From Opitutales bacterium (GTDB lineage Bacteria; Verrucomicrobiota; Verrucomicrobiia; Opitutales; T3Sed10-336), in assembly GCA_022565335.1 (NCBI GenBank), contig JAIUMY010000013.1:1-48231 (forward strand): 48,231 bases of DNA, given 5' to 3'. The notes below the pieces were generated by a model that was not told where the DNA came from, made no database searches, and worked only from the letters and a program-made list of their open reading frames with translations. Below, piece by piece: positions 34,526-43,929 of this stretch (positions within the stretch are counted from its first letter, which is position 1; the number at the start of each line of letters is the position of its first letter). The position numbers and the translations under genes are program-made.

Positions 34526-35614
34526 ATGAGTAGTCGATTTGTCGTAATCATGGCCGGAGGCCGGGGAGAAAGGTTTTGGCCGCAAAGTCGCCAACAAAAG
34601 CCCAAGCATCTGTTACCTATCGTCGGGGACAAACCGATGCTCACGCAGACGGTGGAGCGTTTGAAAGGTTTTGTGCCTGCGAAGAACGTACTGATTATTA
34701 CCAATCGCGAACAGGTGGCGGCGGTGCGGGAGATTTGCCCTTCCCTGCCCGCCGGGAATATCATTGCTGAGCCCGTTGGGCGCGATACCGCCGCAGCGAT
34801 CGGTCTGGCCATGGTTTTGGTCAAAGACCGCGACCCGGAGGCCTCCTTTGCCATGTTGCCGGCGGACCATGTCATCAATGATGCAAAAGCCTTTCACCAA
34901 ACTCTGGATAAGGCTTTTGTTTTCGCGCAAGAGAATGAGAAACTGATTACCATCGGTATCCCCCCCACGCATCCGGCCACGGGATTCGGCTATATTCAAA
35001 AAGGGGAGGAATTGGAAAAAGTGAAAGGCGAGTCGATTTACGATGTGCGGCGCTTCGTGGAGAAACCCGATCAGCAAACCGCGGAGGATTATCTGGCGTC
35101 CAAGGATTATTACTGGAATGCGGGGATGTTCGTTTGGCGGGTTGAGGTCATTGAGAAGGCTTTTGCCGATTATACGCCGGGACTTCATCATGGCTTGTTG
35201 AAACTGTCCCGGGCCTTGTCCGAGAAACAGGATATCGATGAGCTCCTCGACGAGCTGTATCCGGATCTGGACAAAATTTCCATCGATTATGCGATCATGG
35301 AGAAATCCCCGGAAGTGGTTACCATTGAGGCTGGCTTTGACTGGGATGATGTCGGGGCCTGGCCCGCCGTCAGTTCCCATTATCCGGCCGATGAGGCGGG
35401 CAACGTGATCAAAGGCACGGGGTTCGTGCAGGAAGGTCGCAACAATCTCATTTTCTCCGAAGGCGACCATGCGGTGACAGCGATCGGGGTGGAGGATCTC
35501 ATCGTGGTGCATACCGCGGATGCGACGCTGATCTGCCCGAAAAGCAAGGCCCAGGAAATTAAAAAGCTGGTGCAATCGCTCGGGAAATCCGAGGAACTCA
35601 AAAAACTTCTCTAA
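34526..35614 (+). CDS. manC: Mannose-1-phosphate guanylyltransferase
   Basis: 362 residues. MAGGRGERFWPQSRQQKPKHLLPI is the nucleotidyltransferase signature in its mannose-specific form (QxKPKxxL), EPVGRDTAAAIGLA and MLPADHVI follow, then FVEKPD and YYWNAGMFVW (sugar site) and FDWDDVGAW (metal-binding Asp). It makes GDP-mannose from mannose 1-phosphate and GTP for glycans such as O-antigen. It lacks the C-terminal isomerase domain of bifunctional enzymes. A strong ribosome site AAGGAGT (34514-34520) precedes the ATG. It could supply the polyprenyl-phosphate mannose synthase-like GT2 at 13678, although the two are far apart. Confidence 0.93.
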   Translation: MSSRFVVIMAGGRGERFWPQSRQQKPKHLLPIVGDKPMLTQTVERLKGFVPAKNVLIITNREQVAAVREICPSLPAGNIIAEPVGRDTAAAIGLAMVLVKDRDPEASFAMLPADHVINDAKAFHQTLDKAFVFAQENEKLITIGIPPTHPATGFGYIQKGEELEKVKGESIYDVRRFVEKPDQQTAEDYLASKDYYWNAGMFVWRVEVIEKAFADYTPGLHHGLLKLSRALSEKQDIDELLDELYPDLDKISIDYAIMEKSPEVVTIEAGFDWDDVGAWPAVSSHYPADEAGNVIKGTGFVQEGRNNLIFSEGDHAVTAIGVEDLIVVHTADATLICPKSKAQEIKKLVQSLGKSEELKKLL

Positions 35615-35671
35615 GCTGCGTCGTCCCCACCCGATGGTTTCGTGCCTCGATTGGTGACTGGTTTATGGTAT

Positions 35672-36130
35672 ATGGATAAGTATCTGGGGATCGACTACGG
35701 TGAAAGGCGTATCGGACTGAGCTTTGGCGATGAGTTGGGTCTGGCTTTCCCTGAGCAACCGGCAAATCAGGATTCTCCCGAGGACCGGTTCCGCCATCTG
35801 GAGCATATTATCAAATCCCGTCGAATTACCCGCCTGGTGGTCGGTATGCCGTATCACATGAATGGAGCCAAAGGGGCCAAGGCTCGCGAAGCGGAAGCCT
35901 TTGGCGAGGAATTGGCCCGGCGCTTCGGGATGCCGGTGGATTATGTGGACGAGCGATTGAGCTCTTCCGAAGCCAAAGCCCGGATGGGCAAAAAGTTTCG
36001 GGACGACCCGGCCTTTCGCAAAACCGGCCAGTTGGATAGTGCGGCGGCGACCTTGATTCTACAGGACTATTTGGATGAAAAGGGCTTTGGCCAATTTCCT
36101 CACGAAGAGGGTGGGGAAGAGCTGTGGTGA
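35672..36130 (+). CDS. ruvX: RuvX/YqgF-family Holliday junction resolvase-like nuclease
   Basis: 152 residues of RNase H fold: YLGIDYGERRIGLSFGDELG (first catalytic Asp), LVVGMPYHMNGAKG, VDYVDERLSSSEAKARM (second acidic motif) and LDSAAATLILQDYLD (third). Family members are implicated in pre-16S rRNA 5-prime maturation and recombination. I use the ATG at 35672; a GTG 30 bp upstream (35642) would add ten non-conserved residues. It is followed after 38 bp by truA. Confidence 0.92.
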   Translation: MDKYLGIDYGERRIGLSFGDELGLAFPEQPANQDSPEDRFRHLEHIIKSRRITRLVVGMPYHMNGAKGAKAREAEAFGEELARRFGMPVDYVDERLSSSEAKARMGKKFRDDPAFRKTGQLDSAAATLILQDYLDEKGFGQFPHEEGGEELW

Positions 36131-36168
36131 AGCGTGACCGCTCGTTTTCTTACAAGTACTTTGCGTAA

Positions 36169-36933
36169 ATGAGTTCCGCCAAACAAAACCCCGTCTTTTC
36201 CCGTTGGAAATGCCAATGTGCCTACCATGGAGGGCATTTCTTCGGCTGGCAGACGCAGAAGAACCATCGCAGTGTGCAAACGACCATTCAGGAGGTGCTG
36301 GAAGGGATTGTCCGCCACCCGGTGGTTCTGCACGGGAGTTCCCGCACCGATACCGGGGTGCATGCACGCGGGTTTGTGTTTCATTTCGACAGCAACTGGA
36401 AACATCCCGGGGAACGCTTGCTGGCCGCCTTGCGCTCCCGTCTGCCGGGAGAGGTTCAGGTCACCTCCGCGAAAAAGGTGTCGATGAACTTCCATGCCCG
36501 GTTTTCCGCCAAGAGGAAGCGATACATCTATTACCTTTGGGAGGGGCATACCGACCCTTTTCAGCGACCCTTTATGTTTGGGGTGCCGGTCCGTCTGGAT
36601 ACCGGGGCCATGCAGAAGGCCGCCAATCATCTGGTGGGGCGCAAGGATTTTCGGGCCTTTTCGGCCGAACCGGGTCATCCGCAGCCGAGTACGGTGCGTA
36701 ATTTGATGCGCCTGGATGTGCTGCGCAAAGGACGGGAAGTCCGCATCATCGCCGAGGCCGATGGGTTTCTCTACAAAATGGTGCGAAGTCTGGTGGGAGG
36801 CCTCATCAAAGTCGGCCGGGGCGATCTAACTCCGAAAGACATCAAACGTATCCAAATCTCCCGCCAACGCACCTCCCAAATTCCCTCCGCCCGCGCCCAC
36901 GGGCTCTTCCTGGACAAGGTCTTTTATCGTTGA
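36169..36933 (+). CDS. truA: tRNA pseudouridine synthase A
   Basis: 254 residues. CQCAYHGGHFFGWQTQ at the N-terminus, GSSRTDTGVHARG with catalytic Asp61, FHARFSAKRKRYIYYLW, and FRAFSAEPGHPQPSTVR followed by GFLYKMVRSLVGGLIKVGRG are the TruA motifs. It makes pseudouridine at positions 38-40 of the tRNA anticodon arm. It follows ruvX with a 38-bp gap. A short A/T palindrome GGAAAATTTTTCC-like (36938-36950) follows the stop, but it is not a convincing terminator. Confidence 0.95.
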   Translation: MSSAKQNPVFSRWKCQCAYHGGHFFGWQTQKNHRSVQTTIQEVLEGIVRHPVVLHGSSRTDTGVHARGFVFHFDSNWKHPGERLLAALRSRLPGEVQVTSAKKVSMNFHARFSAKRKRYIYYLWEGHTDPFQRPFMFGVPVRLDTGAMQKAANHLVGRKDFRAFSAEPGHPQPSTVRNLMRLDVLRKGREVRIIAEADGFLYKMVRSLVGGLIKVGRGDLTPKDIKRIQISRQRTSQIPSARAHGLFLDKVFYR

Positions 36934-36964
36934 AGGAAAATTTTTCCATAATCCAACGGTTAAA

Positions 36965-36998
36965 AGTCAAGGGCCTGTCCCTTAAAAAAGTTATTGAC
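36965..36998. repeat. Dispersed TCAAG...TTGAC repeat, copy 3
   Basis: AGTCAAGGGCCTGTCCCTT then AAAAAAGTTATTGAC. The ends GTCAA and TTGAC are an inverted repeat. Closely related to copy 4. Confidence 0.7.
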
Positions 36999-37097
36999 GC
37001 TTCCGTGGTTTTACGCAGTTGAATCTTTTGGTCGTGCCTTCCTCGGATGTTGTTAAGTCACTGATAGAGAATGAGTAAAATCCCCAAGAGGAGTAAT

Positions 37098-37132
37098 AGT
37101 CAAGAGCCTGTCCCTTAAAATAAATTGTTGAC
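37098..37132. repeat. Dispersed TCAAG...TTGAC repeat, copy 4
   Basis: AGTCAAGAGCCTGTCCCTT then AAAATAAATTGTTGAC. Same orientation as copy 3 with near-identical first half; the terminal GTCAA and TTGAC are again complementary. Confidence 0.7.
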
Positions 37133-37274
37133 AGTAAGAGTTGAAACAGCTCTTGCGCGGGGCGGTTGTGTTTGCGGTTAAGGCAAAGGTCCTGGGCTTT
37201 TTCCTTTGCCTTTGGTTATTCAAAGTCATACTAAAGAAGGTGAAAATCTGAACTCCCTTTACCCCATTTTCTGC

Positions 37275-40200
37275 ATGTCGTCTCGAAACACGTTGTTCGC
37301 TATTCTTTGTTTGCTATTGATCCTCTTCGTGGCTCTGGTGTGGTGGAGTCCGTCCCCGGAGGGAGATGGCTTTTCCGGGGAAAGGGAATTGGTTAGCGAG
37401 ACGGTGCAGTCTGAGAAATCAAAAGTCACACCCTTCGTATCGTCGGAAGAGGAGAAATCGGTGGCGGCCCACTCAGAGACCATTCCATCCTACGAGAGTG
37501 GCGGAAAAGAAGTTTCTGCCCATACCGCTCCAGTCGAATATTGGGGTGGGGCGGCTTTGCCGGAGAACGGAGGCCGGGATATTTTTGAGGGTGAAGTGCT
37601 CGATTTGGTTTCGGAGCCCTTGGATACGACGGGGCATTACCGGCGGACCCGTTTGCTGCGGACGGATTTTCATTACCCGCTGGTGCGGGTGGAAGAGACG
37701 ATTTATCTGGATGAGGAGAATCAGCGGGTGGAAATTCTCCACCAAGAGGGAGTTGTGGCGGATCATGTGCTGGTGCGGCGCGATCCGGGACTTTCCCATG
37801 AGGCTTTGCTGGCCCGGGCGGAGGCAGCGGGGTTTCCCTTGCAGCGGAAAATGCGGGCCGAAGGGGTGTATCGCCTGACCATTCCTGCGGATGATGTGGA
37901 GGATTTGCCCGATGCCCTCGCGATGCTGGGCGGTTGGCAGGATGCCCTGGCCTACGCCGAGGCGGATCCGATTGTCTTTTTACAGGATGATCCAGTGGAA
38001 CCCGATGACCCGGCTTATCTCGATGGGCTGCTCTGGGGGTTGAAGAATACCGGGCAGAGCGGCGGGACGGCCGGGAAGGATATCAATGCCGTGGAGGGTT
38101 GGGGCATTCGTACCGATACCGGCAATGTGGGGATCGGGGGGGTGGATTCCGGGGTGCAGTTTGATCATGAGGATTTGGCGGCCAATATGTGGGTGAATCC
38201 CGACAGTGAGGCCCCGGTCAGTCAAACCTACGGGTACGATGCCATCAGTGGCGGGGTGCAGGCACCTTTCGACGAGAACCGGCACGGCACGCACGTCGCG
38301 GGGACGATTGGTGCGGTGGGAGATAATGACCAGGGGGTGGTTGGGGTCGCCTGGGAGACGCAGATGATGGCCTTGAAATTTGTCGGGGCTGGCAGCGGGG
38401 GAACGATTTCCGATGCGGTGGATGCGATTGACTTCGGGATCGATAACGGAGCGACGGTTTTGAACAACAGTTGGGGTGGCGGCAGTTTTTCCCAGACTTT
38501 GTTTGATGCGGTGGAGCGGGCCAATCAGGCGGATGTGGTCTTTCTCGCGGCAGCGGGGAATAACGGAGCGGAATCCGCAATCTATCCGGCGGGTTACCCC
38601 TTGCCCAACGTGGTGGCGGTGGCCAGCTATGACCGGAATGGGCAACGGTCGAATTTCTCCAATTTCAGTGCCTCTTCGGTGCATATCGCCGCACCGGGGG
38701 ATGGGATTTATTCGACTTCGGTGGATCCGAATGATTTATCGAAGAAAAATGTCTATGAAAACCTCAGCGGCACCTCCATGGCGACCCCCCAGGTGGCGGG
38801 GATTGTGGGGTTGATGCGGGCGCAGTTTCCGGCCGAGGGATCGATCCAAATCATCAACCGCCTTCTAGCCGAAGCGGACCCTTCCATTATGGGCAGCCAG
38901 GTGATCACCGGTGGGGCCGATCTCGGGGCCTCGCTGACCGGTGACCCGGCAGGACCGATGAATGATGATTTTGCCAATGCGCGGGATCTGGGGAGCCGTT
39001 CGATCACCACTTTGGGCAATATTACCCTGGCCACGGCTGAACCGGGCGAGCCCTCCCACGGTGGCGTTACGGCGGATCAGTCGGTCTGGTTTACCTGGCA
39101 GAGTTCTTTTGACCGCGATATCGATGTCATGATCCGCTTTGCCGATTTTGCGCCGGTAGTCGCGGTGTATACGGGTACGGGATTGGGCGATTTGACCGAA
39201 GTGGCCTCCGCGACCAGCGATCCTACGGGGGATGCCGATGCGGCCTTGACCTTTGCCGGGGTGAATGGTCAGCAATACTTTATCGCCGTGGATACGGCGG
39301 ACGGGGAGGAGGGTTCCTTTCGGCTGACGGTGGAAAGCACCCCGGAAAACGATCGCTTTGAAAACGCGGCGGTGTGGACCGGGACGGGGTCGGTGTTTCA
39401 AACCAACAATTTCGGAGCCAACAAGGCGTTGGGAGAGGGACGGCACGGAGGGCTCTTTGGCGGGGCGTCGTTGTGGTATCAATACACTCCAACGATGGAC
39501 GGACGCTTGTCGGTGCGCAACGGTAACGGAAGTCCGGTGGATCTGGGAATCAGTATTTATGAGGGAGATACGCTGGTGGACCTGGTGGAATTGGATGGGG
39601 TTCGGTCAACCCAAAGTCAGCGGCAGCGGGCCTTTGGCTTTTTGGAAGCGGGCGAGACCTATTATATCGCCGTGGATACCCCGGGCGGCGTGGAGAACAA
39701 TTTCTTTATCGACTGGTCTTTCGGGTCCAATGCGATTGCCTTTGCGGATACGGAGGTAACGGTGGCTGATACGGGCGGCCCGCTGGAAATTCCGGTTGAG
39801 CGTACCAGCGGCCTGGCGACGCCGCCGGAGAGTTCGGTAGAGTGGTTTACCACTTCGGGGAATCCGGGGGCGGTTCCCGGAGAGGATTATGTATCCGGGA
39901 GCGGAACGCTCATCTGGGCGGAAAATGAAACCGGGGAAAAGGTGTTCAGCATTGTGATTGAGGAGAATGTGGCGCTGCGGGGTGAGCGGGATTTCTTTGT
40001 GCGCCTCCGCAATCCCTCCGGCGGGTCGTATTTGCTGCCGGAGTTGGATCGTATCCGGGTGACGATTACAGACGGGGCTGATCCCTTTGTCGACCTCCCC
40101 GGCAAGGATACGCTGTTTTATTTCGCGGAAAGCACCTATGCGGGCTACACCGTGGACGAACAGATCTGGTTGCCGGTGCGCCGCCTGGGGAATACCGATC

Positions 40201-43200
40201 AGACGGAAACCGTGACACTGACCTTTATCGATGGCACCGCGAAGACTGGGGAGGATTTTGTAGGGGACCCGTTGACGGTGGAATTCGACGAAGGAGAGAT
40301 GCTGCGCTGGGTAGCCTTGCCGCTCTTGCCGGGTGTTGGGGAAGGGGATCTGACGGTTTCCCTCAGCGATCCCTCCCGTGGGGCATCAGCGGTCTCGGGG
40401 GATCAGGTTACCGCCACGGTGGAAATTCTGCCGGTGGCCGGCTTACTCTATGAACCCCTGCGGCGGCTGACCGAACTGCCCCTTTCGCCCGGAGAGGTTT
40501 CTCTCTTCAGCGCCGATTTGGAGGGGATTGATATGAGTGACAACGGACGTTTCGTGGTCTTTGCGACCACTGCGGAACCGACCGCATCGGTGGGGGCCGA
40601 TGCGTATGCGCAGGTGTATCTTTACGATGCGGTGACGGAGGAAACCACGCTCCTCAGTCAGAGTCCGGAGGGCCTGCCGGGGAATGGCGACAGCGAGGGC
40701 CCGTCGATCAGCGGGGATGGCCGCTATGTTGTCTTCGAGACCGTGGCCACGAATATTCTGGAGGAGGATTTAAACGGGCCGATTCGGGATATTGTCCTGT
40801 TGGACCGGTTACGGGGAACCCGTGAGGCGGTCAATGTGAATACCTTTGGAGAGCTGGCGCAAATTCAATTTATCAATTTGGATGAGCCAATTTATATCGA
40901 TAGCGAAAAGGCCCGGATTAGCAAAGACGGGTCGGCGGTTGCGTTTATTTCGAGAGCCCAAAACCTGGAGGTGAATCACCCCAATGAATGGTGGGATGAT
41001 AAACTGTATGTTCGTGATCTGGAGGCCGGAACAACGGAGATTGTCTCGACGGGCAACAATTGGTTTCACCCGCGGGGAATTGCCGGGGTGGGTTCGATTT
41101 CCCGCGACGGGGAGGTGGTGGCCTTTCGTTTCAACGGCCCTTTGACGGAGGAGTTTACGGGGTTGGTTTGGCAGGTATATGTGCGGGAGCGCAGTGATAA
41201 GACCACCGAACTCGCCTCGCGGATGCCGGATGGCAGTGTCAATTTGGATTCCGGTGCCGTCTCTTCGGTGGTGCTCAGCGGGGACGGGAGTAAGGTATTT
41301 TTCCGTTCGCTCAAATTCGGGTTTGCCGGAGAGGAGAGTAACGGAGCCCCCAGCCTGTATCGGTATGATCGTGACACGGGTTCCACCCTCCTGGCGGATA
41401 CCGGACCGGACGGAATGGCCGCGGACGGGGCCATGTCCAGTGGGGATGGGATTGTCGCGGCCAGTGAGGACGGCGAGCGGGTGGCCTTCATCTCGAGTGC
41501 GCGGAACTTTTACCCCGGTGCGGAGGGGAATACGCCCAATGTGTTTTTGAAAAATCTGGAGACGCATTCGGTGGTTCCGCTTACCCTGCAGGTGAATGGT
41601 CAATTGACGCCGGGCGCGGTGCAATGGCTGGCGATGGACCGGACCGGCGATGCGGTCGTTTTTTTCAGCAACAAAACCGGCTTGGTCGATGATGCGGAGG
41701 AGGGCTGGCATGTGTATGGCACCCCTGCGGAGACGTTGGGGGAGGACGCGTTTGTGAGTTTTGATGCGGCGGCCTTAACGGTTTCGCGTTCGGCCTCCGG
41801 AGGGCAAACCGTGGAGATTGCGGTGCGACGGTTCGTTAATTTGGCCGAGACCGTCAGTGTCTCCTTCGCCACCAGCGACGGAACGGCGGTGGCCGGGGAG
41901 GATTATGCGGCGGCTTCAGGAATTCTCAGCTTTGGTCCGGGGGAAACGGTCAAAACGATTTCCGTTCCCCTGCTCGAACCGGTGGATTCGTCGGTGACCA
42001 CGGATTTTACGGTGACGCTGAGTGCGGAAAGCGGGGCGGTGCGGCTGGTGGCGCCGGATACCGTGCTGGTGACGGTGGAAGGGATTCCGGAAGCCTTGAG
42101 CCCGCTGGTGATTAGTAGTCGCGACGGGGTGAGTGCGGATCGCGAATCAAGACCGGTTTCGATTTCCCGGGATGGCGGAAAGGTGGCCTTTGGATCGCTG
42201 GCGGAAAACCTTTCCCCCCTGGATGATTCGAACCGGAACAAAGTTTTCCTTCGTGATGTGAGTGCGGCCAGCTTGAGCCTCCTGGCCAGGCAGGATGCGA
42301 CCACCCCGGGAGACGGAGCCAGCGACCGACCCGTGCTCAGTCCGGAAGGGGAGTGGGTGGCGTTTCATTCCCAGGCCAAGAATCTGGTGTCGCCGACGAT
42401 TGATGACTCCCGGCTGCATTTGTTCTTGGAAAATCTGACGAGCGGAGAAATTGTTTTGGTCTCTCAGAACAGCCAGGGTGAACCGGGGAATTGGAGTACC
42501 ACCTTGTTGGATGAATCGGTGACCTTTACCGGTGGTTTTCAGGAGGTTCGGGTCCCCGGCATCGGGGTCAGTGAAAATGCCGACTGGGTGGTTTTTCATT
42601 CCCGGGCCACCAATCTGGTGGCGGAAAGCACGACCAGTGTGCGGGACATTTATTTATGGGAACGGGCCACGGGAAATCTGACCCGGATTACCAGCGGTGA
42701 AGGCGGGCAGTCGCGTCAGCCGGTGATCACCCCGGACGGACGCTATGTTGCCTTTATTTCGGATAAGACGGATTTGGTGCCGGGCGAGACCAACAGCAAC
42801 GGGCTTGCCGATGTGTTCCGCTACGACCGGGTAACCGGAGAGACGGTCAAGGTGAATGGGGGCATGGGCGGCGCGGAGGCGAACGGGCGTTCCTATTCGG
42901 TGGCGATTTCCGCTGACGGGGATACGATTGCCTTTGAGAGTTTGGCGTCCAATCTGGTGCCGGATGACACCAATGGAACGGCGGATGTCTTTGTCCATAC
43001 CGTTTCCACTGAAACCACCGAACGGGTGAGTGTGACTAGTGAAGGAAATGAGGCGATTTCCTGGGAGTGGAGTGATGATCCCAACTTGGGCGATGCCGGA
43101 CATTCGCTGCAACCCACGCTGTCGGAAGACGGACGGTTTGTCAGCTTTCACTCCAATGCGCTGGGTCTCGTTGAAGGGGTGTCCATGCCGGAGATGGTCT

Positions 43201-43853
43201 TTTTTGGAGAAACGGTGTCTTATCCGACGTACAAACTTTACGTCCATGACCGCCAGACCGGAGAGACGGCATCAGTCATTCCAATTGAGCCGGAGGCCAA
43301 CGGCTTCGAGGCGCAGATCAGCGGGGACGGGCAGCATATTGCTTTTCTTTCGACCGACGAGACGATGCTGGATACCGGAACGGGAACCCGCCGGATGGTG
43401 TATCGTTTTCCCAACCCCCTCGCGGAAACGGATGAGCTGACCGGATTCGCCGCCTGGCGGGCTGATCGCTTTGGCAGTGAGGCGGATGATGATCTTCTGG
43501 CGGGACCGAAGGCTGATGCGAACGGTGATGGGATTGCCAATTTGTTAAAGTATCTCTGGGGTCAGGATCCTATGGAGCGTGGGGATCGTCGGTATGGCTC
43601 GGCGGTTATCGAGGAAGAAGGGGAACGTTATTTCACCTTGAACCTCTGGGTGGATCCTTCGGTCGAGGATGTCACCTGGGGTATCGCGGTTTCCGGGGAT
43701 CTGGAGGATTGGGAGACGCTCGATAGTTCCGAATACACCGAAACCCTCCTCGGTTCGGACGGGGAACTGGATGAATGGCAGTTCCGCCCCAACGCCCCCG
43801 TTGACGACGCCCCCCGCCGCTTTTTCCGGCTGCTGCTGACCCTGGAGGAATGA
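37275..43853 (+). CDS. Giant exported subtilase with three Calx-beta domains and two seven-bladed propellers
   Basis: 2192 residues. An N-terminal hydrophobic helix (about 7-24) is a signal or anchor, then a prodomain-like region (about 60-235) and an S8 subtilisin domain (about 239-545) with Asp291 (GGVDSG), His337 (HGTHVAG), Asn398 (NNSWGG) and Ser501 (SGTSMATP). Two PPC-like beta domains (about 561-815) follow, then Calx-beta domains near 820-935 and 943-1055, a seven-bladed PD40/TolB-like propeller (about 1076-1478), a third Calx-beta (about 1490-1602), a second seven-bladed propeller (about 1622-2045) and a tail with DANGDG near 2080. The catalytic site is intact, so it is likely an active surface or secreted protease. 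The ATG at 37275 is chosen because it starts just before the helix; a TTG 69 bp upstream is in frame. Confidence 0.93.
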   Translation: MSSRNTLFAILCLLLILFVALVWWSPSPEGDGFSGERELVSETVQSEKSKVTPFVSSEEEKSVAAHSETIPSYESGGKEVSAHTAPVEYWGGAALPENGGRDIFEGEVLDLVSEPLDTTGHYRRTRLLRTDFHYPLVRVEETIYLDEENQRVEILHQEGVVADHVLVRRDPGLSHEALLARAEAAGFPLQRKMRAEGVYRLTIPADDVEDLPDALAMLGGWQDALAYAEADPIVFLQDDPVEPDDPAYLDGLLWGLKNTGQSGGTAGKDINAVEGWGIRTDTGNVGIGGVDSGVQFDHEDLAANMWVNPDSEAPVSQTYGYDAISGGVQAPFDENRHGTHVAGTIGAVGDNDQGVVGVAWETQMMALKFVGAGSGGTISDAVDAIDFGIDNGATVLNNSWGGGSFSQTLFDAVERANQADVVFLAAAGNNGAESAIYPAGYPLPNVVAVASYDRNGQRSNFSNFSASSVHIAAPGDGIYSTSVDPNDLSKKNVYENLSGTSMATPQVAGIVGLMRAQFPAEGSIQIINRLLAEADPSIMGSQVITGGADLGASLTGDPAGPMNDDFANARDLGSRSITTLGNITLATAEPGEPSHGGVTADQSVWFTWQSSFDRDIDVMIRFADFAPVVAVYTGTGLGDLTEVASATSDPTGDADAALTFAGVNGQQYFIAVDTADGEEGSFRLTVESTPENDRFENAAVWTGTGSVFQTNNFGANKALGEGRHGGLFGGASLWYQYTPTMDGRLSVRNGNGSPVDLGISIYEGDTLVDLVELDGVRSTQSQRQRAFGFLEAGETYYIAVDTPGGVENNFFIDWSFGSNAIAFADTEVTVADTGGPLEIPVERTSGLATPPESSVEWFTTSGNPGAVPGEDYVSGSGTLIWAENETGEKVFSIVIEENVALRGERDFFVRLRNPSGGSYLLPELDRIRVTITDGADPFVDLPGKDTLFYFAESTYAGYTVDEQIWLPVRRLGNTDQTETVTLTFIDGTAKTGEDFVGDPLTVEFDEGEMLRWVALPLLPGVGEGDLTVSLSDPSRGASAVSGDQVTATVEILPVAGLLYEPLRRLTELPLSPGEVSLFSADLEGIDMSDNGRFVVFATTAEPTASVGADAYAQVYLYDAVTEETTLLSQSPEGLPGNGDSEGPSISGDGRYVVFETVATNILEEDLNGPIRDIVLLDRLRGTREAVNVNTFGELAQIQFINLDEPIYIDSEKARISKDGSAVAFISRAQNLEVNHPNEWWDDKLYVRDLEAGTTEIVSTGNNWFHPRGIAGVGSISRDGEVVAFRFNGPLTEEFTGLVWQVYVRERSDKTTELASRMPDGSVNLDSGAVSSVVLSGDGSKVFFRSLKFGFAGEESNGAPSLYRYDRDTGSTLLADTGPDGMAADGAMSSGDGIVAASEDGERVAFISSARNFYPGAEGNTPNVFLKNLETHSVVPLTLQVNGQLTPGAVQWLAMDRTGDAVVFFSNKTGLVDDAEEGWHVYGTPAETLGEDAFVSFDAAALTVSRSASGGQTVEIAVRRFVNLAETVSVSFATSDGTAVAGEDYAAASGILSFGPGETVKTISVPLLEPVDSSVTTDFTVTLSAESGAVRLVAPDTVLVTVEGIPEALSPLVISSRDGVSADRESRPVSISRDGGKVAFGSLAENLSPLDDSNRNKVFLRDVSAASLSLLARQDATTPGDGASDRPVLSPEGEWVAFHSQAKNLVSPTIDDSRLHLFLENLTSGEIVLVSQNSQGEPGNWSTTLLDESVTFTGGFQEVRVPGIGVSENADWVVFHSRATNLVAESTTSVRDIYLWERATGNLTRITSGEGGQSRQPVITPDGRYVAFISDKTDLVPGETNSNGLADVFRYDRVTGETVKVNGGMGGAEANGRSYSVAISADGDTIAFESLASNLVPDDTNGTADVFVHTVSTETTERVSVTSEGNEAISWEWSDDPNLGDAGHSLQPTLSEDGRFVSFHSNALGLVEGVSMPEMVFFGETVSYPTYKLYVHDRQTGETASVIPIEPEANGFEAQISGDGQHIAFLSTDETMLDTGTGTRRMVYRFPNPLAETDELTGFAAWRADRFGSEADDDLLAGPKADANGDGIANLLKYLWGQDPMERGDRRYGSAVIEEEGERYFTLNLWVDPSVEDVTWGIAVSGDLEDWETLDSSEYTETLLGSDGELDEWQFRPNAPVDDAPRRFFRLLLTLEE

Positions 43854-43929
43854 GAGGGGAGAAAAGATCTCAAGGAGAACGCGAATATTGAGATTGACCA
43901 AAACTTTTCAATTGCGCGGTATGTATTGA

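Larger units (their letters stand above)
36934..37274. other. Gene-free stretch with two repeat copies upstream of the giant protease
   Basis: 341 bp without a credible gene. It carries two copies of the TCAAG..CCTGTCCCTTAAAA..TTGAC repeat 133 bp apart. The second ends in a perfect -35-like TTGACA (37128-37133), but no matching -10 is present at the right distance. A small hairpin AGAGTTG-AAA-CAGCTCT (37136-37152) follows. Confidence 0.6.

Noticed and set aside
34402-34526. SOS box in the dinB-manC divergent region
   Set aside because: No CTGT-N8-ACAG or GAAC-N4-GTTC dyad is present; a single GTTC near 34397 is not enough.
36938-36950. A/T palindrome after truA as a terminator
   Set aside because: The dyad GGAAA...TTTCC is short and A/T only, without a GC-rich stem, so it is not a convincing intrinsic terminator.
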